Of a stretch of 23,396 bases of DNA, positions 1 to 8,042 are shown one piece after another. The DNA lies in assembly GCA_003427395.1 (NCBI GenBank), contig BFEA01000058.1, positions 3,302,289 to 3,325,684 of the forward strand, in the 5' to 3' direction. Position numbers and translations under genes: made by a program. The DNA is from Chara braunii (taxonomy: Eukaryota > Streptophyta > Charophyceae > Charales > Characeae). Position 1 is the stretch's first letter. Every line of letters starts with the position of its first letter. The notes under the pieces were generated by a model. It saw only the letters and a list, made by a program, of their open reading frames with translations, was not told where the DNA came from and searched no databases.

Positions 1-650
1 AAAATCACAAGTTTGGAGAGCCCAAATCACCAAGATTGCTTCAAGAAGCATCCATGTGTGAAGGGCTACACTACCTACTAGTGTGAGTGTGAAAAACACA
101 AGTTTGAAGCTCCCAAATCACCAAGATTGCATCAAGAAGCATCCATGTGTGAAGCGCTACACTACCTACTAGTGTGAGTGTGGAAAACACAAGTTTGAAG
201 CTCCCAAATCACCAAGATTGCATCAAGAAGCATCCATGTGTGAAGCGCTACACTACCTACTAGTGTGAGTGTGAAAATCATAAGTTTGGAGAGTCCAAAT
301 CACCAAGATTGCATCATGGATCACTCATGGTTGAAGCGTTGTACTACCAACTAGTGTGAGTGTGAAAATCACAATTTTGGAGAGCCCAAATCACCAAGAT
401 TGCATCATGGATCACTCATGGGTGAAGCGCTATACTACCTACTAGTGTGAGTGTGAAAATCACAAGTTTGNTTTGGAGAGCCCAAATCACCAAGATTGCA
501 TCATGGATCACTCATGGGTGAAGCGCTATACTACCTACTAGTGTGAGTGTGAAAATCACAAGTTTGGAGAGCCCAAATCTCCAAGATTGCTTCAAGAAGC
601 ATGTATGAATGAGTCGGAGTACTACCCCCTAGTGTATAAGTGAAAAAGGA
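1..650. repeat. 91-bp tandem satellite (about 7 monomers)
   Basis: The word gtgtgagtgtg recurs at 81, 172, 263, 354, 445, 541 and, degenerate, at 632. The spacing is 91 bp except for one 96-bp step that contains the N at 471 and a small duplication beside it. Two monomer types occur in blocks: the first three carry a 'caagaagcatccatgtgtg' middle, the next three a 'catcatggatcactcatgg' middle, and the last unit is diverged. The array is cut by the left edge of the window. There is no coding signal; short ORFs here come from the repeat. Confidence 0.95.
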
Positions 651-660
651 GAGTTTGAGT

Positions 661-869
661 AGCCCTTGAAAGAGAGAAGATGAACTCAGAGAGGATGGAG
701 GAGAAGGGGAGAGAGATGAGGGAGATGGAGATGGAGAAGAAGAGGAGGAAGACAAAGAGAATGAAAGTAAAGAGGAGGAAGGAGGAGATGAAGAGGAGAG
801 AAAAGGAAGGGAGGAAGGAGGGAGTAAGAGGAAGAAGAGGAAAAAGAAAGAGGAGAGGAAGAAGAAGAA

Positions 870-901
<32 letters not shown>

Positions 902-907
902 TGAAGG
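661..907 (+). repeat. Polypurine tract with (GAA)n core
   Basis: About 245 bases are almost entirely A and G on the plus strand, ending in an (AAG/GAA)n run at about 858-900. The ORFs on both strands (Lys/Arg/Glu-rich on plus, Leu/Ser/Pro-rich on minus) are compositional artefacts. Such tracts can form triplex (H-DNA) structures; that is general knowledge, not shown here. Confidence 0.85.
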
Positions 908-1265
908 TGAAGAAGCCTCTTCCTTCCTCTCACCTTGTTGATTCCTTGATGTTGTTGTCCTCTTGATGAAGCTTCCTCTCCTTGCACAATCCCCTCTTGG
1001 CTATGACTTCTTTTTTCTCCAAGCCCTTCTCTCCTCCTCTCTTGCTTCCTCTCAGGCTATGGCAAACTCCCCCAGCTATGGATATGGAGTCCTCCCCTCT
1101 AGGAGGGCTAATGAGGCTCTACTAGCCTCTCCTTCTCTCCTATTCCCAGGAAGGATATGGCGGATCACCTCCCAAGTGTCTCTCTCACCATCACTATCCT
1201 CTAGAGTCCTTCCCACTACCTCCTAGTCTCCTCTAAGCTCTCCCACTAGCATGGGTTCCTCCCTC
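908..1265. other. Pyrimidine-rich spacer, no gene seen
   Basis: The tract is CT-rich and scattered with ctcctc and ctctcc words. ORFs are short and show no recognisable domain. I see no RNA gene or mobile element here. Confidence 0.6.
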
Positions 1266-1677
1266 CTCGCTCCAAGTGTAAAGATGCTCATGTGAGCTCA
1301 CTTGGGCAGCATGGCACTCCTCATGCAAATGTGAGAGTGGCGGATTGCATAGCCATCCCATGAGCCTCCCAATGAGCCTTGAGGTGAACCAAGGTACCCC
1401 CAAGGCAAAATTCCCCCACTAGGCCCTCTTGGAGGCACCTGTGCCTCATTTTTGCCAAGTACATGCAGTTCGAGTGGTTGGTACCAACTCAGACTGCCTC
1501 TTGGCCTACTTCGGCCTCCTTTTTGCCTCACAAATGCTGCCCCCTTGGATCCTAGTGCCCTAGAGGCATTTTTACTTGAAAGAAAAATGCATTGTGCACG
1601 TTTTTCTCGATTTTTTTTCAAGTTTCGGCCTCTTTTGAGTAGGCCGGAACATTTTTCCATATGGCGGCACATTTTCA

Positions 1678-1704
1678 GCCTTGGATCTGGCGAAGATCCA
1701 AGGC
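1678..1704. repeat. Perfect hairpin, 11-bp stem, 5-nt loop
   Basis: GCCTTGGATCT at 1678-1688 is the exact reverse complement of 1694-1704, around the loop ggcga. It is one of the two longest perfect stems in the hairpin-dense region. No T-run follows, so there is no reason to call it a terminator. Confidence 0.9.
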
Positions 1705-1871
1705 TAGCAATAATCCGAGCTAACCCCTAGTAGCCTTTGCTTCAATTTTGAGCCCCTAAGTCCAGTTTTTCAATTTTTGGTGCATCTGGCTCTCTTTTTG
1801 GCCAAATGCACTGTTTTGTCCTTTTCCCTCTTTTGTTTCTTTCCATTTTGAGATGCCAGCTCATTCCGGAG

Positions 1872-1907
1872 CTAGCCGTTTTGAGCTGGCCCACAAAAAA
1901 CGGCTAG
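1872..1907. repeat. Hairpin, 11-bp stem, 14-nt loop
   Basis: CTAGCCGTTTT at 1872-1882 pairs exactly with 1897-1907. A second small stem (1858-1862 with 1869-1873) abuts it, so two alternative foldings share bases. Confidence 0.85.
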
Positions 1908-2046
1908 TTTCTCTCTACCTTGAGATCTGATCTCAGATCCATGACCAAAAAGAAAATCGGCCACTTCCTTTTTGCATTTTCTCTCATTGTCAGCTTTTTA
2001 ATTTAGATTTTCTAAGGGCCATATCTCTGCAATCCGGATTGCGCTT

Positions 2047-2068
2047 CCTCATTCTAGGAGGAATGAGG
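2047..2068. repeat. Hairpin, 8-bp stem, 6-nt loop
   Basis: CCTCATTC at 2047-2054 is the exact reverse complement of GAATGAGG at 2061-2068. Confidence 0.85.
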
Positions 2069-2074
2069 TCACAG

Positions 2075-2110
2075 TTGGGACCTTGCCAGTCCCTACTGTG
2101 CAGGTCCCAA
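2075..2110. repeat. Compound hairpin, 9-bp outer and 4-bp inner stem
   Basis: TTGGGACCT at 2075-2083 pairs with 2102-2110. Inside it, CAGT at 2087-2090 pairs with ACTG at 2095-2098 around the loop ccct, with a 3x3 internal loop between the two stems. The folded shape resembles a small structured RNA element more than a simple palindrome. Confidence 0.8.
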
Positions 2111-2565
2111 TAGGCCGGCACACTCTCCTCCACTCTTTTCTCCCCTTTTGTCTCATTCTCCCTCCTTTTCCTCTCATTTTTCTTTCTTTTTCTTTTATCT
2201 CAGTTGTGACAAGTGTCAAACTGTTGTGCACCCTCTTTCTAGGTCCTAAGGTCTCATTCAAGGCCAGGTTCATGGTTGTTACTTCGCCGTTACATCTCGG
2301 ATTCCAACAATGGGATCCCTATGCTCCTAGGGAGCTCCATTTTGCTCCCGTTTGCCCATTTTTTAGCCCCTTTTGCTCCGATTTTCTAAGGGCAACATTT
2401 TTCTCATGTTGAGCCTATCAAGGCTCTATTTTCTTATACCTAGCTAGTCCGAGATATCCCGGACTGCTGGGCAGCCTTCTCAACATCATTATTTTACTTT
2501 TCTTTCTCCCATGACTCTCCCACTTACTCCCCTAGTGCTTGCACTAGTGGTGCTAATATTTTCCA

Positions 2566-2590
2566 CCGTCTAGATCCTGGATCTCGACGG
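2566..2590. repeat. Near-perfect hairpin, 11 of 12 pairs
   Basis: CCGTC at 2566-2570 pairs with GACGG at 2586-2590, and AGATCC at 2572-2577 pairs with GGATCT at 2579-2584, with one mismatch between the two helices. The corresponding site in copy B (3974-3995) has different arms but is again palindromic. Confidence 0.8.
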
Positions 2591-2841
2591 TGCCGTTTGC
2601 TTGCACAAATATTACTTGTGCTTGCTCATGGTTCCCTTGGGACACCCCAAGTCCCTGCCATCTTCCTCCATGCTAGTTCCATTTCCTCGTCCCGCCGGCG
2701 CATATCCCGTTTTTCGATTTTTTTATTATTTGGACCGATTTGGCCCCTGACAACATTCCGGATGGCGTCTCATTTTTATTTTTGGGCCCCCCTTACCCTT
2801 GGTGGTCCCATCATTTCTACATGTGTGCTAATTTTTCTAGG

Positions 2842-2862
2842 CCGTGAGACCTCATCTCACGG
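2842..2862. repeat. Perfect hairpin, 8-bp stem, 5-nt loop
   Basis: CCGTGAGA at 2842-2849 pairs with TCTCACGG at 2855-2862, around the loop cctca. Confidence 0.85.
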
Positions 2863-2961
2863 TTGCCGTTTACCGTCTTTACTTGCCCCCTTGCCGAAAT
2901 TGCTGCTTTCTAGCCTTTCGGACTTGCCGTAGCCCATTTCCCCTTGGCCTTGGCATCCCCT

Positions 2962-2987
2962 TGCAGTCCGTAATTTTTCGGACTGCA
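2962..2987. repeat. Perfect hairpin, 9-bp stem (TGCAGTCCG family)
   Basis: TGCAGTCCG at 2962-2970 pairs with 2979-2987, around the 8-nt loop taattttt. The same arms recur at 3124 and 3687 with different 8-nt loops. Confidence 0.9.
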
Positions 2988-3063
2988 GCCATGGCTGTCT
3001 TCTATACCCACAACTCCACAATTTGCCCCATGTTAAAAGAAAATAAAGCGTTGAATTTTCTAT

Positions 3064-3095
3064 TGCATCCGGGCTCAATATTGGCTCCGGATGCA
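3064..3095. repeat. Hairpin, 9-bp stem, 14-nt loop with inner palindrome
   Basis: TGCATCCGG at 3064-3072 pairs with CCGGATGCA at 3087-3095. The loop itself contains the palindrome CAATATTG. The tandem counterpart starting near 3228 keeps the right arm but has a changed left arm. Confidence 0.85.
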
Positions 3096-3123
3096 CCTAA
3101 AACATGTGTTTTTTCTCCCCTAT

Positions 3124-3147
3124 GCAGTCCGTTGCAACTCGGACTGC
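3124..3147. repeat. Perfect hairpin, 8-bp stem (GCAGTCCG family)
   Basis: GCAGTCCG at 3124-3131 pairs with CGGACTGC at 3140-3147, around the loop ttgcaact. Confidence 0.9.
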
Positions 3148-3686
3148 TATGGGGGTCAATTCCTTAGCCCNAATGCCCCACAACTAGCCCTTACTCAAAA
3201 GAAAAAGAAACGGTCAATTCCCAAGTGTATCCGACCTTGATTTTGGCTCCGGATGCACCTAAAATATGTGTTTCTCCTCATGCATGTATTCCGTTTTATT
3301 CCGGTTGCAAGAGGCCTTGATTTTCTTCGATTTTCTCTGCAAAAATCAAAGAAAATTAAAGTCCTTTGTAACCGCCATATTCCAGAATGAATCTGGTCAC
3401 GAATGAATCTCCTGAAGTGACCGTTTTTTACCGTTAAGGTCTTTTTCTCTTTTTTTTTTCTTTTCTTTTTTTTCTCCTCCTTCTTGGACAGTAGGGATCT
3501 GCCAGTCCCAACCTATGACAGTCCTTACTGACGGTCAACTCACTCACTCCCTCTCACTTTTTTTGTCTTATTCTCCCCCATTTTTTTTTCTTTTCTCTCT
3601 TTTTTCTGGCATGCCAAGTGTCAAGTGGCCGTTAAGGCCCTTTTCTAGCCCCTTCCTCTTAGTTTTGACCCTTCCTATGCCCAAGG

Positions 3687-3712
3687 TGCAGTCCGTTATT
3701 TCTCGGACTGCA
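3687..3712. repeat. Perfect hairpin, 9-bp stem (TGCAGTCCG family)
   Basis: TGCAGTCCG at 3687-3695 pairs with CGGACTGCA at 3704-3712, around the loop ttatttct. This is the third member of the family. Confidence 0.9.
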
Positions 3713-3721
3713 ATAATGGCC

Positions 3722-3739
3722 TTCCCATGCCCATGGGAA
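3722..3739. repeat. Perfect hairpin, 8-bp stem, 2-nt loop
   Basis: TTCCCATG at 3722-3729 pairs with CATGGGAA at 3732-3739. Confidence 0.85.
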
Positions 3740-3933
3740 CCTCTTTTTACTCCTACATTTCTCCCACAATGGTCCCTCCTGCTCCGATTTTCTTCGGAGG
3801 GCTATTTTTCACATGGGGTCTTATTTGACTCTATTTTCTTGAGGGAGGCTGATCCGAGATTTTTCGGATTGCTCCCATGCCTCCCACTTTAGTTTTCTTT
3901 ACTTTTTCTTTTCCTTTCGGCCTTCCCGTTTGT

Positions 3934-3959
3934 CACCACTAGTACTTGCACTAGTGGTG
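3934..3959. repeat. Perfect hairpin, 10-bp stem, 6-nt loop
   Basis: CACCACTAGT at 3934-3943 pairs with ACTAGTGGTG at 3950-3959, around the loop acttgc. Copy A at 2532-2547 keeps a shorter 7-bp version of the same structure. Confidence 0.9.
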
Positions 3960-4074
3960 CTAATATTCTTGGTCGACAAGATGTCGATCTTGACGGTGCA
4001 CCTTGCATTTATTATTTTTTCCTCATGCGGTGCCGCCGTTCCTTCTTGGGACTTTCACATGTCCCTGCCACTTG

Positions 4075-4152
4075 TCCCGTCGGTGGTCCCCGACATTTAG
4101 TCCCGCCGGTGGTCCTCGACACTCAGTCTCGTCGGCGGTCCCCGACACATTT
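4075..4152. repeat. 26-bp GC-rich tandem repeat, 3 copies
   Basis: Units start at 4075, 4101 and 4127 with the pattern TCCCGTCGGTGGTCCCCGAC. Each unit is itself a partial palindrome (GTCGG...CCGAC). Confidence 0.85.
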
Positions 4153-4161
4153 CGCCCTGGA

Positions 4162-4241
4162 TGCCATTATTTTTACTTAGTCTCACATGGCCCCGGGTGC
4201 CTGCCATTATTTTTACTTAGTCTCACATGGCCCCGGGTGCC
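4162..4241. repeat. 40-bp direct repeat, 2 near-identical copies
   Basis: A unit beginning tgccattatttttacttag and ending ccccgggtgc occurs twice, exactly 40 bp apart. Identity is almost complete, so this duplication is recent. Confidence 0.9.
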
Positions 4242-4275
4242 TTTCCCCGAGGTGTCCCATGCCCCTTGGGCATCT

Positions 4276-4900
4276 TGTCGCCCCATAGGGACCCCTCTCC
4301 TTAGTTCTTCCTCGCGCCTTGTGCGTGCTGATCTCTTTAGTCGTGGGCCTCCGCTCCGAGGCTCCCGTAGGTGGCCCCCACGTTAGCCCGTCATTTCCTG
4401 GCTTTCCGCGGCTTCTGGCCGCCCATCCCTCGACTTCCTCATTCCCTTATTGCTGTTGCACTGGAATTGCTAGTTCAAAGAGCCCTTTGGCCTTAGTCTT
4501 ATTGCATTCCGATGACCCTCCCAGTCTCCTACTATGTTCTATGTGCCCCTGTTCTTGCGCTCACTCGCTTGCTGCCGCTTAATTCTGTCCCTCTGTGGTT
4601 CTCGCCCCAGGGCATTACTCCCTCCTGCGGCCTAATCCTTTATCTCGTCTCACTCTGGATTTCTCTGTTGTGCACAGTTCGTCCATATTCGGTCTCTCTA
4701 GTGATGGAAAGTTATTCAGGACTCACCAGTCCCGACATATTTCCCCCACTCTTTCACGATATCCTCATCGCGTACCAATCTCTTGTCAGTGAGTTTTGGA
4801 GGGATAGATTAGAGAGAGAGATGAGATGTTATGGATGGTTAGTTTGCCAGGGTCTGTTTTGTTATTTTCCCATTCCTTTCTCAAGGTTTTCCTTAGCTTC
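4276..4900. other. Intergenic, nothing recognised
   Basis: The ORFs here are short and pyrimidine-driven, and show no family motif on either strand. It lies immediately downstream, on the minus strand, of the methyltransferase fragment. Confidence 0.5.
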
Positions 4901-4904
4901 CGTC

Positions 4905-5493
4905 CCTTGGGGTGGAGGAGGGTATGGGGACGTCGAAGGTTCTACAACTTAGACCAGGTTGCTAATTTTCGTCATAGCTCTGCCTCTTTATCTTCCCCTC
5001 AATCGAGATGCGAACTTCCTCTTCAGTCAACTCTGTATACCCAGCAGGGCAACCCATAATTCGTTCAACTTCAGCAACATGAAGCAGACGAGGCTTTCCT
5101 TGCTTCATGCACTTAACTACTGGTATGCTGACTTTTATTCCCAGGGTGACAATTTGTTGTCATAACACAATTGGTTTTCTCATTTTATGCTTTAGCATTG
5201 TTGATAACAAATTGTAGGCAAGTTTTTGGATGGGACTCAATGTCAAGCATTTTCTCTGGAAGGGAGATGTTCGTCCAGTACAACCGCCGTCTTTGTTGTG
5301 GTGATACCCACTTTGAATCAGCGAGCCCGGACACAACTCCTTTTAAGTGCTTCGTAGCCTCAAATCTATCTTCCCATTTCGTTGAGAAAACATTCTCGAG
5401 CAGACACCATTTTGGCTTCACCTCATTCATCACTCTTAGAGTCATAAAAATCAATGTACTTTTCAGCCAGTGCAATCCATGTTTTCCCGTCAT
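4905..5493 (-). pseudogene. DNMT3-like cytosine-C5 DNA methyltransferase, C-terminal half, broken
   Basis: In the intact family this domain transfers a methyl group from S-adenosylmethionine to cytosine in DNA. Reading from 5493, the frame gives GLHWLKSTLIF, then EVKPKWCLLENV (motif VI, ENV at about 5397-5389), then WVSPQQRRRLYWTNI, which contains motif VIII QxRxR followed by a YWxN element. A TAA stop follows at 'NNAKA', but homology runs on beyond it (NEKTNCVMTTN, like the family's conserved TITT segment). The frame then shifts, and KPRLLHVAEVERIMGCPAGY (about 5103-5044) matches the late conserved ERIxGFPxxYT region. A last shift leaves RTFDVPIP, like the final FxVP motif. The distance from WTNI to ERIMG, about 69 codons, suits an uninterrupted DNMT3-type domain, so decay explains the frame changes better than introns. 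The SAM-binding motif I and the PC catalytic loop are absent upstream, so the copy is 5'-truncated. DNMT capture by retrotransposons is known in dinoflagellates and charophytes; whether this copy came from a host gene or an element is undecided. Confidence 0.85.
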
Positions 5494-5599
5494 TCTTTCC
5501 TCAGTCTCATGCTTAGCCAGTTCCCATGTATTTTTCCCATATCATTTTGCCCAGCTTATGTGTGTCATCCTCATTCGTCCTTTCTCGTATCCAGGGTTA

Positions 5600-6145
5600 A
5601 AAATGTGCGTTACTCAGTCCTCTTATTCACATCTTTCTTCTGGCCTCTTGCCAGACCTCTCTCATACTCATGCAAAGTCCAGTATACCTGTATCTCTTTT
5701 CTGGGCGTTTTGCCAGACTTTTCCTTAGCTCTACACAAAGCCAATTTCACATATCTTTCTTTTCTGAACATCCTGCCAGGCCTTCTCTCAAGCCCATGCT
5801 AGGTCAAATACTTATTCATTTCTCTCCTGGACATCCCGCCAGGTCTCTTCTCAAGCCCATGCGGAGTCATTCACACATCTTTTCCTCAACTGGACACCTT
5901 GCCAGGCCTTTTCTCAAGCTCATGCAACGTCAATTACTCATCCATTCTTTTGTTCTGGACATCTTGCCAGACATTTTCTCAAGCCTGCGCAAAGTTAATT
6001 ACTCATCCATTCTTTTCTTCTGGACATCTTGTCAGACCTTTTTTCAAGTCTGCGCAAAGTCAATTACTCCTCCATTCTTTTCTTCTGGACATCTTGCCAG
6101 ACCTTTTCTCAAGCTTGCACAAAGTCAATTACTCCTCCATTCTTA
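5600..6145. repeat. 61-65-bp minisatellite, about 8 copies
   Basis: The landmark ctggacatcttgccag recurs at 5640, 5701, 5764, 5827, 5890, 5955, 6020 and 6085. Spacing is 61, 63, 63, 63, 65, 65 and 65 bp. The right-hand units are most alike, so homogenisation is recent on that side. The plus-strand frames open across it (Phe/Ser/His-rich) follow from the repeat lacking stops. The array begins about 100 bp upstream of the methyltransferase fragment's broken 5' end. Confidence 0.9.
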
Positions 6146-6350
6146 CGCTCATGGTAACCTTCTTTTTTTGCACGCTTTTTCATCGGTAGATGGCACATCT
6201 TCCCCCCACTCAAAATCCGATGTCCCCATTGCACGACTAGTTCACACTCGGAGGTACGCAGACCTTGGCCCACCAACTGAGTAGACGGATGTCGGCCCAT
6301 CAGCCCCAAAAAGGAAGGGTGATCAATGCTCCCCCTGCTGATAACTCACC

Positions 6351-6915
6351 TCATCCCCTACTCCAGTCCGACCTTTTGCTGCTTACGAGACGGGCGTCAT
6401 TACTAAGGTACCACCCCACATCTGGAAGGTAGGTCCAGTCCAAGCCTCCCACGACCCCATCTCGCCGTAAGTGCCTTCTCATGAATCGTTCCTCCCAAGC
6501 GGTGTTTTCTTGGATCCGGCCTCTTCCTTTCAAGAGAGTTGGGACTCTCTAGTAGTCTGCGAGTGCAGTATCGAAGACCTCGCGGTTAGTTCCGGAACGG
6601 TTGTAATGATCCGGCAGGGCGGTGTCACTCGCCCTGTGATGGTTGCGGCTTCCACCCGGTACCACGCCCGATTCCTCCCTCTGGGCAATGTTGCTCAACT
6701 TAACGCGAGCAGCCGTGGTCCATTCCAAACGGCCGTGTTGCCCCTCTACGACATGACGTGTGGTTGAGGAGAAAAAATGAGACTTACGAAAAAGAATGGC
6801 TTTCTCGCCCGTTTGGCACCACGCCCTTTACGTTTAGGTTTCAACATGAGGCGCAGTTTGAACTCCCCGACTAGAGCTCGTTGTCGGGGTTCGTTCCGGA
6901 CGACCAGCATCAATC
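6351..6915 (-). other. CpG-rich patch with long open frames, possible decayed gene
   Basis: On the minus strand an ATG at about 6911 opens a basic stretch (GEFKLRLMLKPKRKGRGAKR) that reaches a GTAAGT donor-like site near 6800. A neighbouring frame then continues (RLEWTTAARVKLSNIAQREE) through one TAG to a stop near 6351. The plus strand is also open at 6471-6767 (98 aa) and 6777-6992. I recognise no domain on either strand. Higher CpG than the flanks suggests a separate origin, and also explains open frames on both strands. Gene status is uncertain. Confidence 0.25.
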
Positions 6916-7427
6916 AAAGAGAGAGGTGCTTTGGTCCTTCAACCCTTATTCCTTCTTATGAGGAGCAGGTCGCGCTGAGACTTTTCCCTTAACGAGTAGA
7001 GGTCTTGGGGTCACGATGCCGACATTCCTATCCCCCTTATGTTGAGACCTGAGACTAGAGAAAAAAAAAAAAGCTCAATTTCTTGCTATTTCCATAGTCG
7101 GCCCGACGACCTTACATCAAGTTGCCTAAGGTCCCCTGGCTATGCAATGCAATATTCAATCTTCAAACACTCAATCCCATGCTATTTCCAAGGCTGATTC
7201 TCATGGCTGGTCCGACAACCTCTCATCAACAAGGCCACCCACGTGGCCGGTTTAGCGGTCATTTTCTCAATAGTTATTTCTCAAGACTTCGCTCATTCAA
7301 TCCTCAATTCTCTCATTCCTCAACACCCAATCTCTGTGACCGTCCCAACGGTCCCTGCCCTTCTCGGCTTTAAGGCTCCGCTTTCTTTATCCTGTCCTTC
7401 TCATTCACATCTTTCTTCCGGCCCCTT
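6916..7427. other. Intergenic, nothing recognised
   Basis: This stretch includes an A-run at 7061-7072 and short GGCCGAC-like words that foreshadow the next minisatellite. No gene is supported. Confidence 0.5.
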
Positions 7428-7800
7428 GGCTATTTCAGCGGCCGACCCACCGGCCTTTTCCATCTCTTCCGTCCATCCCATTGGCTATTTCAATGACCGA
7501 CCCATCGACCTTTTCCATCTCTTCTACTCATCCCATTGGCTATTTCAATGACCGACCCACCGGCCTTTTCCATCTCTCTCATCCATCCTTGGGCTATTTC
7601 AATGACCGACCCATCGGCCTTTTTCATCTCTCATCCATCCTTGGGCTATTTCAATGACCGACCCACCGACCTTTTCCATCTCTTCTATCCATCCTTGGGC
7701 TATTTCAATGACCGACCCACTGACCTTTTCCATCTCTTCCATCCATCCTTGGGCTATTACAATGACCGACCCATTGGTCTTTTCCATCTCTTATTGCTCA
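7428..7800. repeat. 52-55-bp minisatellite, about 7 copies
   Basis: The landmark ggctatttcaatgaccga recurs at 7483, 7538, 7592, 7644, 7698 and 7752 (spacing 55, 54, 52, 54, 54), with a diverged first copy near 7428. Because most units are 54 bp (18 codons), frames stay open on both strands as 18-residue repeats: GYFNDRPTDLFHLF-type on plus and VIEIAQGWMEEMEKV-type on minus. No flanking domain supports a protein, so I treat these as repeat artefacts. Confidence 0.9.
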
Positions 7801-7871
7801 TTCCAACACAGCCTCAATCAACCTTTCTTAATCCAATATGCAGGGGACCCCAGTGCCTATTTCAAAAGGAA

Positions 7872-8042
7872 TGACCCTTGTCAGGGGCCACAACCTAGTT
7901 AGGGTCGTTCTTATCCATTCTCAAGTCGAACAGCCTGGTCAGGGCCATTCCTTTCCATTCTCAAGTCGAACAGCCTGGTTAGAGTCATTCCTTTCCATTC
8001 TCAAGTCGAACAGCCTGGTGGGCCATTCCTTTTCATTCTCAA
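7872..8042. repeat. 40-bp minisatellite, about 4 copies
   Basis: The landmark tcaagtcgaacagcctggt recurs at 7921, 7961 and 8001, exactly 40 bp apart. It has a degenerate unit before it and a partial unit after it. Confidence 0.9.

Larger units (their letters stand above)
2041..2660. repeat. Copy A of a diverged ~600-bp duplicated segment
   Basis: This segment aligns by eye, in order, with 3480-4085. Shared landmarks are the 'ccagtccc...cagt' hairpin region, 'caagtgtcaa', 'gctccgattttct', 'tccgagat...cgga', 'ttgcactagtggtgctaatatt', 'gacggtgc' and a 'ttgggac...gtccctgcca' end. Divergence is high, so the duplication is old. Both copies keep hairpins at corresponding places. Confidence 0.75.
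2962..3290. repeat. 161-bp tandem duplication carrying hairpins
   Basis: A unit starting with the GCAGTCCG/CGGACTGC hairpin recurs at 2963 and 3124, 161 bp apart. The 'ggctccggatgcacctaaaa' landmark recurs 162 bp apart (3083 and 3245). A third, partial start is visible near 3280. The N at 3172 lies in the second unit, so its true length is uncertain. Confidence 0.8.
3480..4085. repeat. Copy B of the diverged duplicated segment
   Basis: This is the counterpart of 2041-2660, with the same order of landmarks. It has gained hairpins that copy A lacks, for example 3722-3729/3732-3739 and 3782-3787/3794-3799. It also carries an extra GCAGTCCG-family hairpin at 3687. Confidence 0.75.
1266..4275. 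other. Hairpin-dense non-coding region
   Basis: This 3-kb AT/pyrimidine-rich stretch has no convincing ORF but holds more than twenty short inverted repeats. Besides those listed separately, perfect or near-perfect stems pair 1272-1278/1299-1305, 1566-1573/1583-1590, 1626-1631/1641-1646, 1780-1785/1806-1811 (plus an inner 3-bp stem), 2411-2416/2421-2426, 2532-2538/2541-2547, 2636-2641/2646-2651, 3782-3787/3794-3799 and 4259-4264/4268-4273. Loops are mostly 2-14 nt. Stems are GC-richer than the surroundings. Some recur with the same arms and new loops, such as GCAGTCCG...CGGACTGC, found three times. Function is unknown. Candidates are a palindromic repeat family, a structured non-coding RNA, or a non-autonomous element. 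Confidence 0.7.

Noticed and set aside
1-650. Possible CRISPR-like regular repeat array
   Set aside because: The whole unit repeats, with no unique spacers, and the context is eukaryotic. This is a satellite.
680-904. Arg/Lys/Glu-rich small protein
   Set aside because: It is a product of the polypurine tract. Every frame is open because A/G-only DNA yields few stops.
1678-1704. Intrinsic transcription terminator
   Set aside because: The stem is followed by mixed sequence with no T-run, and the locus is eukaryotic.
5410-5490. Alternative minus-strand frame with protein-like sequence (GKTWIALAEKYIDFYDSK) overlapping the methyltransferase start
   Set aside because: The overlapping frame carries the KSTLIF and EVKPKWCLLENV residues expected for the methyltransferase. 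The alternative frame is broken by several stops just upstream and matches nothing I know.
5171-5728. 185-codon plus-strand open frame
   Set aside because: It lies antisense to the methyltransferase fragment, whose conserved motifs read on the minus strand. No family motif is seen in the plus frame.
7536-7874. Repeat protein with an 18-residue unit
   Set aside because: Both strands are open because the 54-bp unit is a multiple of three and lacks stops. There is no start context or flanking domain.
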